From Geotrypetes seraphini (taxonomy: Eukaryota > Chordata > Amphibia > Gymnophiona > Dermophiidae), in the NCBI RefSeq assembly GCF_902459505.1, contig NC_047096.1:682001-746000 (forward strand): a stretch of DNA of 64,000 nt, in the 5' to 3' direction. The notes beneath the pieces were generated by a model that made no database searches, was not told the DNA's origin, and saw only the letters and a list, made by a program, of their open reading frames with translations. A program made the position numbers and the translations under genes. Shown piece by piece: positions 50,431 through 60,939 of the stretch; the first letter of the stretch is position 1; each line of letters starts with the position of its first letter.

Positions 50431-52056
50431 TTTTTTTTTTTTTTTTTTAATTTTTAATTTATAAATTTTCCATTCTTACAATATTTAATTCATACAATAT
50501 ATATTAATTATTACATATCTGAAATATCATCATTATTAATTCATAGTATTTAAAATATAATATGAAAAAGATTATTCAATAACATATAAAATATAATTCC
50601 CTCTCCCTTTTTATATAAATACTTCCATTAATTATTCAAATCCCACCCCATTCATATACAATTTTTATCATTGTGCTAAGAAACTAATCATTAGAATAAT
50701 TTGTCAATGGTTGCCATATTTTCTTGAAATTAAGAAGATTTCCCTGTTGTATCGCTAATATTTTTTCCATTTTATAAATATGACAAACAGAGTTCCACCA
50801 GAATGTATAATTCAATTTGGTATAGTCTTTCCAATTTTGAGTAATTTGTTGCATGGCGACTCCTGTTAGTATTAATAATAGCTTATTATTGTTTGCTGAA
50901 ATCGGACTCTTAGTTCTCATTGCAGTTCCAAATAATATGGTGTCATATGAGAGTCCTACGTGATTTTCTAGTAACTTATTAATTTGGGGCCAAATTGAAT
51001 TCCAAAATGCGTTTACACAGGGACAGAAAAAGATTAAATGATCTAACGTCCCTATTTCCAATTTACAATGCCAGCATCTATTAGATCTAGTACTATCTAT
51101 TTTTTGCAGGCGCGTTGGGGTCCAGAACACTCTATGTAATAAAAACAACCATGTTTGATTCATAGATGCTGACTTTGTAGATCTTAATCTCCAGGACCAA
51201 AATCGTGGCCATTGAGATTCAGAAATTGTCTGACCAATCTCAATACTCCAAATATCCCTAAGACCTGTTTTCTTTTTTTTATTTAAAAATCCGTATATCA
51301 ATTTGTACCATTTTGCGGCTTGGTGACCCAAAAAATCCGTCTGGAAACATAGAACCTGTAAACTATATTGATTATTTAGATTTTTCCATTCAGGGAATCC
51401 TACCTGAATGGCCTGCTTCAATTGCATCCATTTAAAATATTGTGTTTTATTTAATCCAAATTTATTTTGCAATTGTGAAAAACTAAGCAGTGATCCTTCT
51501 GATATGACATCTTTCAATGTTCTTATTCCTGCATTTATCCATTGTTTCCAGACGATTTTAAATCCGCCAATCTTGATCCTGGAGTTTATCCATATTGATT
51601 GATTTAGAGATTTAGCAATAGGTTCTGATGATAAATTACTGATATATCTCAATGTTTTCCAAGTGTCAAATAAAATTCTGTGATCTTTGTATCTTTTAGG
51701 CATTGTTATAGTTATTAACTGTTCTGGATATAAAGGGAACAGGAGCCGCCATTCTAAATATAGCCAATCTGGTACATTTTCTAAAAGGTCTGGGAGGATC
51801 CAATACATACCCTGTCTTAAAATATAGGCTTGATGATACCTATAAAAATTTGGAAAATTTACCCCCCCTTCCATAATTGGTCTTTGTAATGATACTAAAG
51901 CGATTCTTGGTCTTTTCCCACACCAAACAAATTTTGTAAGAATATTATTAAGTTTTTTATAAAATGACCCCTGAAAAAATATTGGAATCATACTCATTTG
52001 GTAACAAACCACAGGCAATATCATCATTTTAATTGTTTGAATTCTTCCCCACCAAG
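50431..52056 (-). mobile_element. L1-like LINE, ORF2 C-terminal third, 3' UTR and poly(A)
   Basis: It is flanked by a perfect 15-base duplication AAAGGTGTTATATTT (50416-50430 and 52057-52071). The minus strand has an open frame of 447 codons (52027-50684) with KFVWCGKRPRIAL, GVNFPNFYRYHQAYILR and a CWHC...H...C zinc knuckle (RCWHCKLEIGTLDHLIFFCP). A 250-base A/T-rich 3' UTR and T run (50430-50448, the poly(A)) follow. It is 5'-truncated. The open frame and clean ends point to a young copy. Confidence 0.92.
50684..52027 (-). CDS. L1-like ORF2 C-terminal fragment, uninterrupted
   Basis: The 447-codon frame covers the region after the RT palm: the thumb-like part, a Trp-rich block (WPRFWSWRLRSTKSASMNQT) and the C-terminal zinc knuckle CWHCK...H...C. 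It continues upstream of its first Met to the insertion edge (SWWGRIQTIK). It lacks the endonuclease and RT domains. A sister copy at 58814-59990 shares most residues. Confidence 0.8.
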   Translation of the reverse strand: MMILPVVCYQMSMIPIFFQGSFYKKLNNILTKFVWCGKRPRIALVSLQRPIMEGGVNFPNFYRYHQAYILRQGMYWILPDLLENVPDWLYLEWRLLFPLYPEQLITITMPKRYKDHRILFDTWKTLRYISNLSSEPIAKSLNQSIWINSRIKIGGFKIVWKQWINAGIRTLKDVISEGSLLSFSQLQNKFGLNKTQYFKWMQLKQAIQVGFPEWKNLNNQYSLQVLCFQTDFLGHQAAKWYKLIYGFLNKKKKTGLRDIWSIEIGQTISESQWPRFWSWRLRSTKSASMNQTWLFLLHRVFWTPTRLQKIDSTRSNRCWHCKLEIGTLDHLIFFCPCVNAFWNSIWPQINKLLENHVGLSYDTILFGTAMRTKSPISANNNKLLLILTGVAMQQITQNWKDYTKLNYTFWWNSVCHIYKMEKILAIQQGNLLNFKKIWQPLTNYSND

Positions 52057-52355
52057 AAAGGTGTTATATTTAAAATCTTTAAGGGAGCAGTGATGTTTCA
52101 ACTTGTACCATGCATTTTTAGTCTATTTGGTGTTTACATTTGTCTGATCCTGCACAATTTCTTTATTTATAAAGTGAAGGTTATTCATTTGCAAATACAA
52201 ATACCTAATAAACTCTTATTTTGAAAAATGAGGAATTTCTTACAGCATAAGGGTCTTACATTTTATTGCCACAGTCAATTAGGCTTTAAACATTTAAATC
52301 ACCACATATGGTTTCCCGTTTAATCCAAAAACTGCTAGATCTGGAAATAGCAGTC

Positions 52356-52672
52356 ACTTACCTGTAGCAGGTGTTATTCATGGGCAGCAGACAAATATTC
52401 TCACATGTGGGCGACATCATCCACAGAGCCCGGCAGACAGTACAACAGTGCAGTCACTTTAAAAGTCCTGAGACTGCCTGTCCCACACAAGAAATTGGTG
52501 TGTTCTCACCTGTCAGCTTGTAGGACCTTCAGTTCAGTATAAAAGCTAAGAAGCCAATTAAGGGAGGTGGGAGGGTTGTGAAAATATCTGCCTGCTGCCC
52601 TCAGATAACACCTGCTACAGGTAAGTGTGCTTTATCCAAGGACAAGCAGGCAGCATAGTCTCACATGTGGGA
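52356..52672. mobile_element. Palindromic element with perfect 20-bp arms
   Basis: CTTACCTGTAGCAGGTGTTA (52356-52375) and its exact inverse (52606-52625) enclose 230 bases with GTATAAAAGC. Beyond the right arm, AAGGACAAGCAGGCAGCAT and CTCACATGTGGGAC repeat, inverted, the phrases next to the left arm. Related pieces lie at 54060-54255 and 63005-63250. It is a non-autonomous DNA element of unknown family. Confidence 0.75.
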
Positions 52673-52679
52673 CTCCCTA

Positions 52680-52765
52680 GCTGCTACTACTACTCTTAAT
52701 TATTTCTGCAGCGCTGTAGAGTCACAAAGAAGACAGTTCCTGCTCAAAGAGCTTACAATCTAGAC
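52680..52765 (-). mobile_element. LINE 3' tail (TGTAAGCTCTTTGAGC type)
   Basis: CTACTACTACTCTTAATTAT, GCAGCGCTGTAGAGT and CAAAGAGCTTACAATCTAGA are the reverse of the LINE 3' end seen at 55030-55130. Confidence 0.75.
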
Positions 52766-52768
52766 CAG

Positions 52769-53350
52769 GGGTGCCCAAAACGTCGATCGCGATCTACCGG
52801 TCGATTGCAAAGGCAATGCCGGTAGATCACTGAGCCAGTTTTCTCCCTAGTGTCTTTTAGCCAGGCATTCTGCCCAGCTAATTTAGGTGAGCACCTGGCT
52901 GTCTTACTCAGATGACATGCTTCCCCCTCCGCATCCTCCGTTCTTCACACTGGACCTATCACAGATGAAAGTTAATTACGGCAGCCTGCAGAGCAAACGT
53001 AGCAGGCTGTAGTTGGTCTCTGTAGCACGTTCCCTCTGCCGCGGTCCCGCCCCTGACATTACAGGAAGTGCAGGACCGCAGCAGAGAGAACATGCTCCGC
53101 AGGCTGCCATAATAAACTTTCAGCTGTGGTAGTTAGGCCCAGAGGGAAGAATGGAGACGAGGACAGTTTGAAGATAAACTGAGAGAGTAAGTTTGTACCC
53201 TCATCTATCCTCTTGTTGAAACATAGCATTTAGAGAAGTACTCCTCCCAGTAAGGCCCCCAGAGTGCCTTCCCAGCTGCCTGTAGCATCCGTTTGCTGAG
53301 CACTTTAAAATGTATTCATTTTAAGTTTGCTACTGTTTTGTCTAGTTTCA
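52769..53350. mobile_element. hAT-type DNA transposon fragment
   Basis: It begins CAGGGGTGCCCAAAACGTCG ATCGCGATCTACCGGTCGA, a hAT-like end. I find no matching inverted end, so it is truncated or broken. The internal part has no transposase I recognise. Confidence 0.55.
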
Positions 53351-53399
53351 GGGGCATAAAGAGGAATTAGCTGAAGTTGCAATCAAGAGGTAAGGCTGT

Positions 53400-53920
53400 G
53401 CCCATAGCGAGGGCCCCGGTGGGATGGGGGTTGCCTTAGAGATGCTGGATTGGGGGGGGAGGGGAGACAAAAGGACCTTAAGGAGGGGAGGGGAAAAGCA
53501 GCTTTGAACCAAAAGGGAAGGGGAAGACAGATCCTGGACTAGTAGAGTGGTTAGAGAGGGGAAACACCCCAAACTGAGGAAAAAGAGGAGGGGTGGGAGA
53601 AGACAGAGTGAGAGAGACAAAGACCTTGACCAAAGGTGGGAGGACTCAAAATGTTAGCAGATGGAAGATAGAGAGGAGAAACCTGAAACAAAGGGGAGGC
53701 AGAAGAGAGGGGGGCAGATGTTGGGATATGGAAGGTGCAGACAGAGGAGGAGAGACCCTGAGGAAGAACAGAGAGATGCATGATCATAAGAGAAGAGAGA
53801 GAGAGGGAGACATGTTGCCAATACAGGTGGAGGAGAGAGGAAGAAAAGTTGGACTCCTGGAGGGACAGAGAGATGTTGGTTAGGGAATGGAACGAGGTCT
53901 GGAGGACAGAAGAGGTGCAC
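53400..53920. repeat. Purine-rich minisatellite
   Basis: Degenerate units on GGACAGAGAGATGTTGG and GAGGAGAGACC-type phrases. It is the purine strand counterpart of the array at 35200-36330 and ends at TATATATAATAAATAAATATG. Confidence 0.65.
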
Positions 53921-54059
53921 ACAGTATATATAATAAATAAATATGGGGGGTCTTTTTGTAAACTGAAAGATAAATTAGTAAAATGAAAAAATATGACAAA
54001 ATAAGGGTAAAAATCAGCGGGAAGGCACAAAATCCATAGACGTTTGACGCACTTAGAAA

Positions 54060-54255
54060 AACTAACAGCTTTTCAACTCTGTGGAAAACTGAAGGTCCTA
54101 TGAGCCTGCATCAAGCAGTAAGGCACAGACATGCGCAATAAGAACAGTCTTGAACCTTTTAAAGTGACAGTACACTTTTGCACTGTCCATGCTGGGCTCT
54201 GTGGATGACGTCACCCACATGTGAGAATATATTGCCTGCTTGTCCTTGGATATAT
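54060..54255. mobile_element. Reversed partial copy of the 52356-52672 element
   Basis: GGACCTTCAGTTTTCC, CACTTTAAAAGG, GAGCCCAGCATGGACAGT, CACATGTGGGTGACGTCAT and CCAAGGACAAGCAGGCA read on the minus strand in the same order as at 52400-52660. Confidence 0.7.
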
Positions 54256-54749
54256 GACATTAAGATTTTCAGAATACTGCTGAGAAATTGTTAGCAATCG
54301 ATTTAAGATTTTGAATACTTTTGTTTGGAATTTTTTGTGTACAGTTCTAGCATAAAAACTGGTTGTTCCCTGACCTAGGTCCGATACCCCAGCTCACCTA
54401 GCATTTTCCCCAGCAGTCTCAAGAGGTTCTAATCTCCCCAGCAGGTTCAAGCCCCAGTTACCTCTGCCACTTTCTTTTCTTTTTTGAGTGAACTGGACCC
54501 ACCAACTTTCTTTGCCCCAAGTGTTCTTTCCCCCTGCCTCACATCCCATCCACTCGCTTTTTGCTCCCCTATTTTTCTTCCCACTCCCAATATTTTCTCT
54601 GAAATTCCCTCGTATTACTCCCTTTCCTCCTTCTCACCCTTTTACAAAGCAGTTTTTAAGTGTACACCGGTGTGCTGAATGCTCTGCGTTGCTCCTGAGT
54701 TCCTATGAGCGTCAGGAGCAGGGCATTCAGCGCGCTGGCCTGCATTAAA

Positions 54750-55135
54750 AACTGCTTCTGCGGTTTTGTGAAAGGAAGGGCCAGTTATCTGTGTTTAATT
54801 CCCAACAAGACCCCTTTTTGCTCTGCTCCCCTTGAGTTCTTCCCACCAGGACAACCCCCTCTCTCACTGATTGTGCCGTATGCCTGGAAGAGACTGCCTA
54901 AGTCATTACGTCAAGCTTCAACTCTAGCAATATTCAAATCCAAGGTAAAAGCTCATTTTAAGCAGCTGCTTTTAACTCCTAACTCCCCATAAGATATCTA
55001 TATCCATCTTTACCATTCTCTCTGAAAGAAACTCTAAATTAGATTGTAAGCTCTTTTGAGCAGAGACCAACTATTACACATTAATGCATATGCCTTTCAG
55101 CACTTTAGAAATGATAAACAGTAGTAGTAGGCTAA
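54750..55135 (+). mobile_element. LINE C-terminus and 3' end
   Basis: The frame encodes FFPPGQPPLSLIVPYAWKRL and FKSKVKAHFKQLLL, a LINE C-terminus. The 3' UTR has TAGATTGTAAGCTCTTTTGA GCAG and a GTAGTAGTAG tail. It is 5'-truncated. Confidence 0.75.
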
Positions 55136-55787
55136 AGGAGTAGGAATTTGATATACCACCTTACTGTGGATATAATTAAAGCAGTGTTATGTGTACAGTA
55201 AATCGCAATTCAGAGTTCACCCCCCCCAATCATTCGTGGGGGTTTTTCTTGACAATTTACAGTAATTCTTATCTCTTATTTCTTACTGTTGTTACAGAAA
55301 CTTACCGATACTGTACTCTTGATCTCTGCCTCGTTCTTCCTTATGCACCGTACGGTCGTTGTTTCTTCATGGTGGCAAGGAAGGTTTTACATGTCTAAAT
55401 TGCAGCATCAATGCCATTTGTATTAACTTTGAGAGTCCGAACCATACTGTATAGGGATCCCATGCTTCAATCATCCCTTGAGAGCTAAATTTACATATAC
55501 AAAATGTTTGGAAGCACAGTGGCCAATCAGGATGATTGAAAAGGTTTGGCGGAAGTTTTGAAAGTAGCCAGAGAGTAGCTATCTCAAGTGTTTCACGGAC
55601 TGGTGAAAGCCCTAAGATGCCACCAAAACACCCTGCACCTTCAAAGGCTTATGGCACTGAACCAAAGCGCCAGAAGAAGTGTAAGACACTCCAGGAGAAA
55701 GTTGAGCTGCTGGATATGCTCCGAGAACAAAAAAGTTATGCTGCTGTAGTGTGCCATTAATGAAAGCACCGTAGGCTACATAAAGAA

Positions 55788-56177
55788 GACAGAGGAGACA
55801 TGATAGAGACCTACAAGATCATGAAGGGCATAGAGAAAGTAGAGAGAGATAGATTCTTCAAATTTTCAAAACATATTAGAACAAGAGGGCATTCGGAAAA
55901 ATTGGAAGGGGATAGATTCAAAACAAATGCTAGGAAGTTTTTCTTTACTCAGCGGGTGGTGGACACCTGGAATGCGCTTCCAGAGGATGTAATAGGCAGA
56001 GTACGGTACTGGGGTTTAAGAAAGGATTGGACAATTTCCTGTTGGAAAAGGGGATAGAGGGGTATAGATAGAGGATTACTATGCAGGTCCTGGACCTGTT
56101 GGGCCGCCGCGTGAGCGGACTGCTGGGCACGATGGACCTCAGGTCTGACCCAGCAGAGGCATTGCTTATGTACTTAT
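55788..56177 (+). mobile_element. CR1 LINE 3' end inside Tigger
   Basis: The frame encodes MIETYKIMKGIEKVERDRFF, NARKFFFTQRVVDTWNALPE and ends with GGGCCGCCGCGTGAGCGGAC and CTTATGTACTTATA. Tigger reads ACATAAAGAAG before it and TATAAGAAAGAG after, a likely target duplication. Confidence 0.85.
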
Positions 56178-56609
56178 AAGAAAGAGGCAGTGATCAGGAG
56201 TACCATATCAGTAAGTTTCTGTGATGTTGCCAAAAAGGTGTATTCTTCTCCATTGGTTGTCGTGGTGGTGGGTGTCTTTCGTGGACCAGGGCCTTCGCAG
56301 TTTTTCTGCTGCCAATTGTCAGCTTGTTGTAGACTCGCTTTTTCTAGTGTGTTTCATGCTTTTTTTGGCTTTTCAATTCCTTTTATAATTTTTTTAAAAT
56401 CATTTTTTTGGCTTTTCTAGGAAATACATTTTTTTGAAGGGCTCTTTAGTTCAGGCACCCGATCCATGTTCTTGGTGGCGGGAGGGATGTGGGCATGTTG
56501 TTGCCAATGTTGTCCAGTGCCTTGGTCACAGTGCTGATTGTCTGGGTGTGGAGAATTTGCCTAGCTTGAATACTGGTCGCTGTACCTTAAGAAGGATATG
56601 GCGTTACCC

Positions 56610-57012
56610 GAGAGGGTTCAGAAAAAAGTGACGTGATTGATAAAAGATATGGAAAACCTTTCATATGCTGAAAAATTAGAGAAACTGGGGCTCTTTTCTC
56701 TGGAAAAACGGAGACTTAGAGGGGACATGATAGAGACTTGCAAGATCATGAAGGGCATAGAGAAAGTGGAGAGGGACAGATTCTTCAAACTTTCGAAAAC
56801 TACAAGAACGAGAGGGCATTCGGAAAAATTATGAGGGGACAGATTCAGAACCAATGCTAGGAGGTTCTTCTTCACTCAAAGGGTGGTGAGGGTGTGATAG
56901 GACAGAGTATGGTATTGGGGTTCAAGAAGGGATTGAACCTAATGGGCCACCGCATGAGTGGACTACTGGGCACGATGGACCTCTGGTCTGACCAAGCAGA
57001 GACACCGCTTTT
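56610..57012 (+). mobile_element. Second CR1 LINE 3' end inside Tigger
   Basis: The frame encodes AEKLEKLGLFSLEKRRLRGD MIETCKIMKG and TRGHSEKL. The 3' end reads GGGCCACCGCATGAGTGGAC and CACCGCTTTTGTTATG. It is more diverged than the copy at 55788, and lacks part of the C-terminus. Confidence 0.8.
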
Positions 57013-58804
57013 GTTATGACAGTAAGAAAGAAGAATATCGTGAGGATGGAGTCTACTTTGGCATTGTGGATCACTGACTGCAGGAAAAAGAACATCCCCT
57101 TGGACAGTAACATCATCCGTGAGAAAGCTCAGAAATTATACCAGCAGTTTGCAATTGATGCCATAGAACAGCAACCAGGATCATCTACAACACAGGAGCC
57201 TGAAAATTTCCAATATAGCAAGGGATGGTTTGATCGTTTTCAAAAATGATTCAATATTAAAAGTATTTCTCTACATGGAGAGGCAGCATCTGCTGACAAA
57301 GAAGCCGCTGAAAAGTACCCCAAGACCGTAAGGGACATCATAGAGGAGAAGGGCTATAAGCCCGAACAAGTTTTCAATATGGATGAGACAGGCTTGTTCT
57401 GGAAGAAGATGCCATCCAGAACTTACATCATGATGGACGAAGCCAAAGTTCCAGGGTTTAAGGCACAGAAGAGTGATGCTCATTATGTGTGGCAATGCTG
57501 CTTGTTATATGATGAAACCAGGACTCATCTACAAATCAGCAAACCCTAGAGCCTTCAAAAACAAAAATAAAAACCTGCTTCCAGTTCACTGGATGCACAA
57601 CCCAAAGTCCTGGATTACCAAAATCCTAGCTTCAAACTGGTTTCAGCAGTACTTCATCCCTCAAGCCAAGGATTACCTCCACGATTTAGGCATGGACTTC
57701 CAGGTGTTGCTCATTATGGATAATGCTGGCAGACACCCTTTGGATTTGTACTATGAGGGCGTCCAGATTGAGTTCCTCCCTGCCAACACCAACTCCCTAA
57801 TCCAACCTCTGGACCAAGGCATGATCCGTGCCTTCAAGGCTCTTTATACAAGAAATTCTCTCCAACACCTTGTGGATGCAATGGACATGGATGATAATTT
57901 TACATTAAAGAATTACTGTCGTAACTTTATGATTGCAATGTGCCTGTCAGTCATCCAAACTTCTCTTAAGGAGATGAAAAAGGAAACCCTCAACGCATGC
58001 TGGAAGAAGCTGTGGCCAGAGTGTGGGACTGGCAAAGATACTAGGTGGCAAAGGTTGTGACATCACTCAGGATGAGTTCAACAATCTCATCAATGCCACT
58101 CTGAAACCCTGATGGACGAGGATTTGTTGGAGTTAAAAAAATCTGCCAGCGAAGATGAGGGGGAAGTGACTGATCCAGAGGAGGAGGAGGAGAAGAAGCA
58201 GGGTATGACATTAGAACGTCTGTCCCAGATTATTAGGACAGCAAGGGAGTTGCAAGGGATGACTGAAGCATGGGATCCCTATATGGTATGGGCTCTCATT
58301 GATGCTTCCATTCAGACATATAAAACCCTCCTTGCCACCATGAAGAAACAACAACTTTCCATCACAATGTTCCTCAAACCTATGAAGGAAAGCCAGCACA
58401 AAACCCGTCAGAAGATCCGACTCCTCCTGAAGAAGAGGCGCCACCCAAGGAGCTGTAAATTCTCTGCTTTGAGCTTTCCTGTACAAACCTTCATCATTAT
58501 TGGTGAGTAAATTTGTTTTAGAGGGCATATTTAGGATTTTAGTACCACATCCAATATTCGTGGTTTTTTGAAATTCACAGTCACTTCTGGAACATAACCC
58601 CTGCGAATTTCGGGGGAGTACTGTATATTGTGTGCAGGTACTTTCTGCATCCCTACTGGGTTCACAACCAATGAATTTTGTGCAGATTGTATACAGCATA
58701 GATATCTCCATTTTCTCAAGCATTGCTTGTGCCTGTTCTCTGGAATGCTCTGCCACTGTTTCTTCAACCGGAGTCCTGTCTTTCTAAATTAAAACCAAGT
58801 TTTC

Positions 58805-60168
58805 CTAACCATGTGCTTAAGACATCTGATCATTAGAGTAAGTAGTCAATGGTTCCCATATTTTTTTTAAATTATGAAATTTTCCTTGTTGTAACGCTAT
58901 CATCTTTTCCATCTTATATATGTGGCAAACTGAATTCCACCAAAATGTATAATTTAACTCAGTATAATCTTTCCAATTTTGAGTAATTTGTTGCATGGCG
59001 ACCCCTGTCAATATTAATAAAAGCTTGTTATTATTAGCAGAAATCAGGCTCTGAACTCTCATTGCTGTACCAAATAATATAGTATCATAAGAAAGTCCGA
59101 CATGATTTTCTAATAATTTATTAATTTGGGGCCAAATTAGTTTCCAAAAGGCATTTATATATGGACAAAAGAAAATTAAATGATCTAAAGTCCCCACTTC
59201 TAATCTACAATGCCAGCATCTATTGAATCGAGTGTTATCTAACTTCTGTAAACGTATAGGGGTCCCAAAAACTCTATGTAACAAAAATAACCAAGTTTGA
59301 CTCATAGATGCTGACCATGTAGACCTTAATCTCCAAGACCAAAACCTTGGCCACTGAGAGGCAGAAATTGTCTGTCCAATCTCAGTACTCCAAATATCCC
59401 TAAGACCAGTTTTCTTTTTTTTATTCAAAAATCCATATAATATTTTATACCATTTTGCGGCTTGGTGTCCAAAAAAATCCGCCTGAAAGCAGAGGAACTG
59501 CAAACTATATTGAGTATTAAGATCTTTCCATTCAGGGAACCCTACCTGAATAGCCTGCTTCAATTGCAACCATTTAAAATAGTGTTTTATTTAATCCAAA
59601 CTTATGTTGCAATAGTGAAAAACTAAGCAATGATCCATCTAAAATAACATCATTCAAAGTTCTAATACCTGCAATTATCCACTGCTTCCAGACGATTTTA
59701 AATCCACCAATTTTAATCTTGGAGTTTACCCAAATGGATTGATTCAATGATTTAGAAATTGGATCTGGTGATAAGTTACTAATATATCTTAATGTCTTCC
59801 AAGTATCAAGTAAAATTCTATTATCTTTGTATTTCCTAGGCAGTTTTATACTAACTACATGTTCTAAATGTAATGGGAACAGGAGCCGCCATTCTAAATA
59901 TAACCAATCAGGTACATTTTCCATGAGATCTGGGAGGATCCAATACATACCCTGTCTTAGAATATAGGCTTGATGGTACCTATAAAAATTATACTTGGGG
60001 TGGGGTGGGAAACATGTATCATATGGTCATGGGATATTGATAATGGGGGGTATTTATTTTTATTTTATAAGAATATATGAATGTAATTGCAAGTGATTTG
60101 TGATTGTTGTATTATTTATAATTCACTTGGTATGAGAACTAAAAATGAATAAAGATAAATAAAAAAAT
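58805..60168 (+). mobile_element. L1-like LINE with 5' inversion (twin priming)
   Basis: The direct repeat AAAACCAAGTTTTC (58791-58804 and 60169-60182) flanks it. Its 3' part (about 59995-60168) is a + strand 3' UTR with AATAAAGATAAATAAAAAAA. Its 5' part (58814-59990) is ORF2 C-terminus in the opposite orientation (minus-strand frames 59569-58817 and 59948-59574), including RCWHCRLEVGTLDHLIFFCP. This inverted 5' segment is the classic result of twin priming. A one-base frameshift near 59571 divides the ORF. Confidence 0.85.
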
Positions 60169-60189
60169 AAAACCAAGTTTTCAAACCAC

Positions 60190-60840
60190 ACTTGATCAAC
60201 AAACTTTTGACACTTTCAGACTCATATTCAGACTGCAGGAGATCGCTAGCAATTTTGCACAGTGCACGGTGATATTGGAAATTCAATGCAGCCACCAACA
60301 TTGAATTTCTGGTCAGCCAAGACATAGCCAACTATGTCTCAACAGTCAAAGATATATCACCCTTCTAGGTGGTTGTATTTGGCCAGTGAGCCATTAAATA
60401 TTGTTGGTGGCCAGCTGTATCACAATGCAGAGACTGGGATGTTCAGCATGAGGTAGACTTTTAAGAAACCCAGAAGCTATTTCCAGCTATCTAAGTAGCG
60501 CCAAATATCACTTTGTCTTTAACTGTATCTCTCCATTATATTCATGTGTTGGATATAAATGTTTTATTTAGATTGTCTCTGTATTTTATTGTAAATCAGC
60601 TTCATTAGGTATTAGTAGTTTAATGAAGTGATGCTCATTTGCCTTCATTTTAGCTCCACTGTTTGGTTAAATAGCCACTAGAAGAGGAAGTGAACGGTAC
60701 GAAATTTTGACTTTTTATCAAAACCTGGCTCTTATCACATCAGTGTGGTCAGTCCAGAAAGTGCAAGCTTTGGTCTTAAGGCATATACAGTCTAAAGGAG
60801 ATGAGGCTGCTGGCCCTCTTGTGCACATGTAGCTTCTTAT
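60190..60840. other. Old MITE-like sequence, unclassified
   Basis: 60245-60420 has paired blocks (GGCCAGTGAGCCATTAAAT, GGTGGCCAGCTG) like those at 20640 and 49790. I see no ORF of note. Confidence 0.4.
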
Positions 60841-60844
60841 TATT

Positions 60845-60935
60845 ACATAAGAACACAAAAATAGCCAATTCAGGTCACTAGTACCTGGCAAAATCCCCAA
60901 AGGTAGCAACATGGCATGCTACTGATCTAGGGAAG
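60845..60935 (-). mobile_element. CR1 LINE 3' tail fragment
   Basis: ATAAGAACACAAAAATAGCC AATTCAGGTCACTAGTACCT GGCAAAATCC is the reverse of a CR1 3' end. Confidence 0.7.
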
Positions 60936-60939
60936 CTAT

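Larger units (their letters stand above)
55616..58510 (+). pseudogene. Tigger transposase, several pieces
   Basis: The N-terminal CENP-B-like HTH is at 55616-55760 (LQEKVELLDMLREQKSYAAV). The second HTH part is at 57016-57249 (ALWITDCRKKNIPLDSNIIR and KGWFDRFQK). The DDE/D catalytic core spans 57360-58060: NMDETGLFWKKMPS (first D), CGNAACYMMKPGLIYKS, LLIMDNAGRHP (second D) and SLIQPLDQGMIRAFKALY (third D). The acidic C-terminus is at 58112-58510. At least two frameshifts or stops (around 57250 and 58060) plus the CR1 insertions inactivate it. Confidence 0.88.
55190..58626 (+). mobile_element. Tigger (pogo group, Tc1/mariner) DNA transposon, broken
   Basis: The right end reads GAATTTCGGGGGAGTACTGTA followed by TA, typical of Tigger. 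The left end (TACAGTAAATCGC near 55194) is weaker. It carries transposase segments from 55616 to 58510. Two CR1 copies (55788-56177 and about 56610-57012) and an unidentified stretch (56230-56600) interrupt it. Confidence 0.8.

Noticed and set aside
50684-52027. Host gene encoding a 447-residue Trp-rich protein
   Set aside because: Poly(A), a 15-base target duplication, the CWHC zinc knuckle and a second copy at 58814-59990 show it is an L1-like ORF2 fragment.
56190-56420. 76-codon hydrophobic ORF
   Set aside because: T-rich low-complexity sequence inside the broken Tigger; no gene features.
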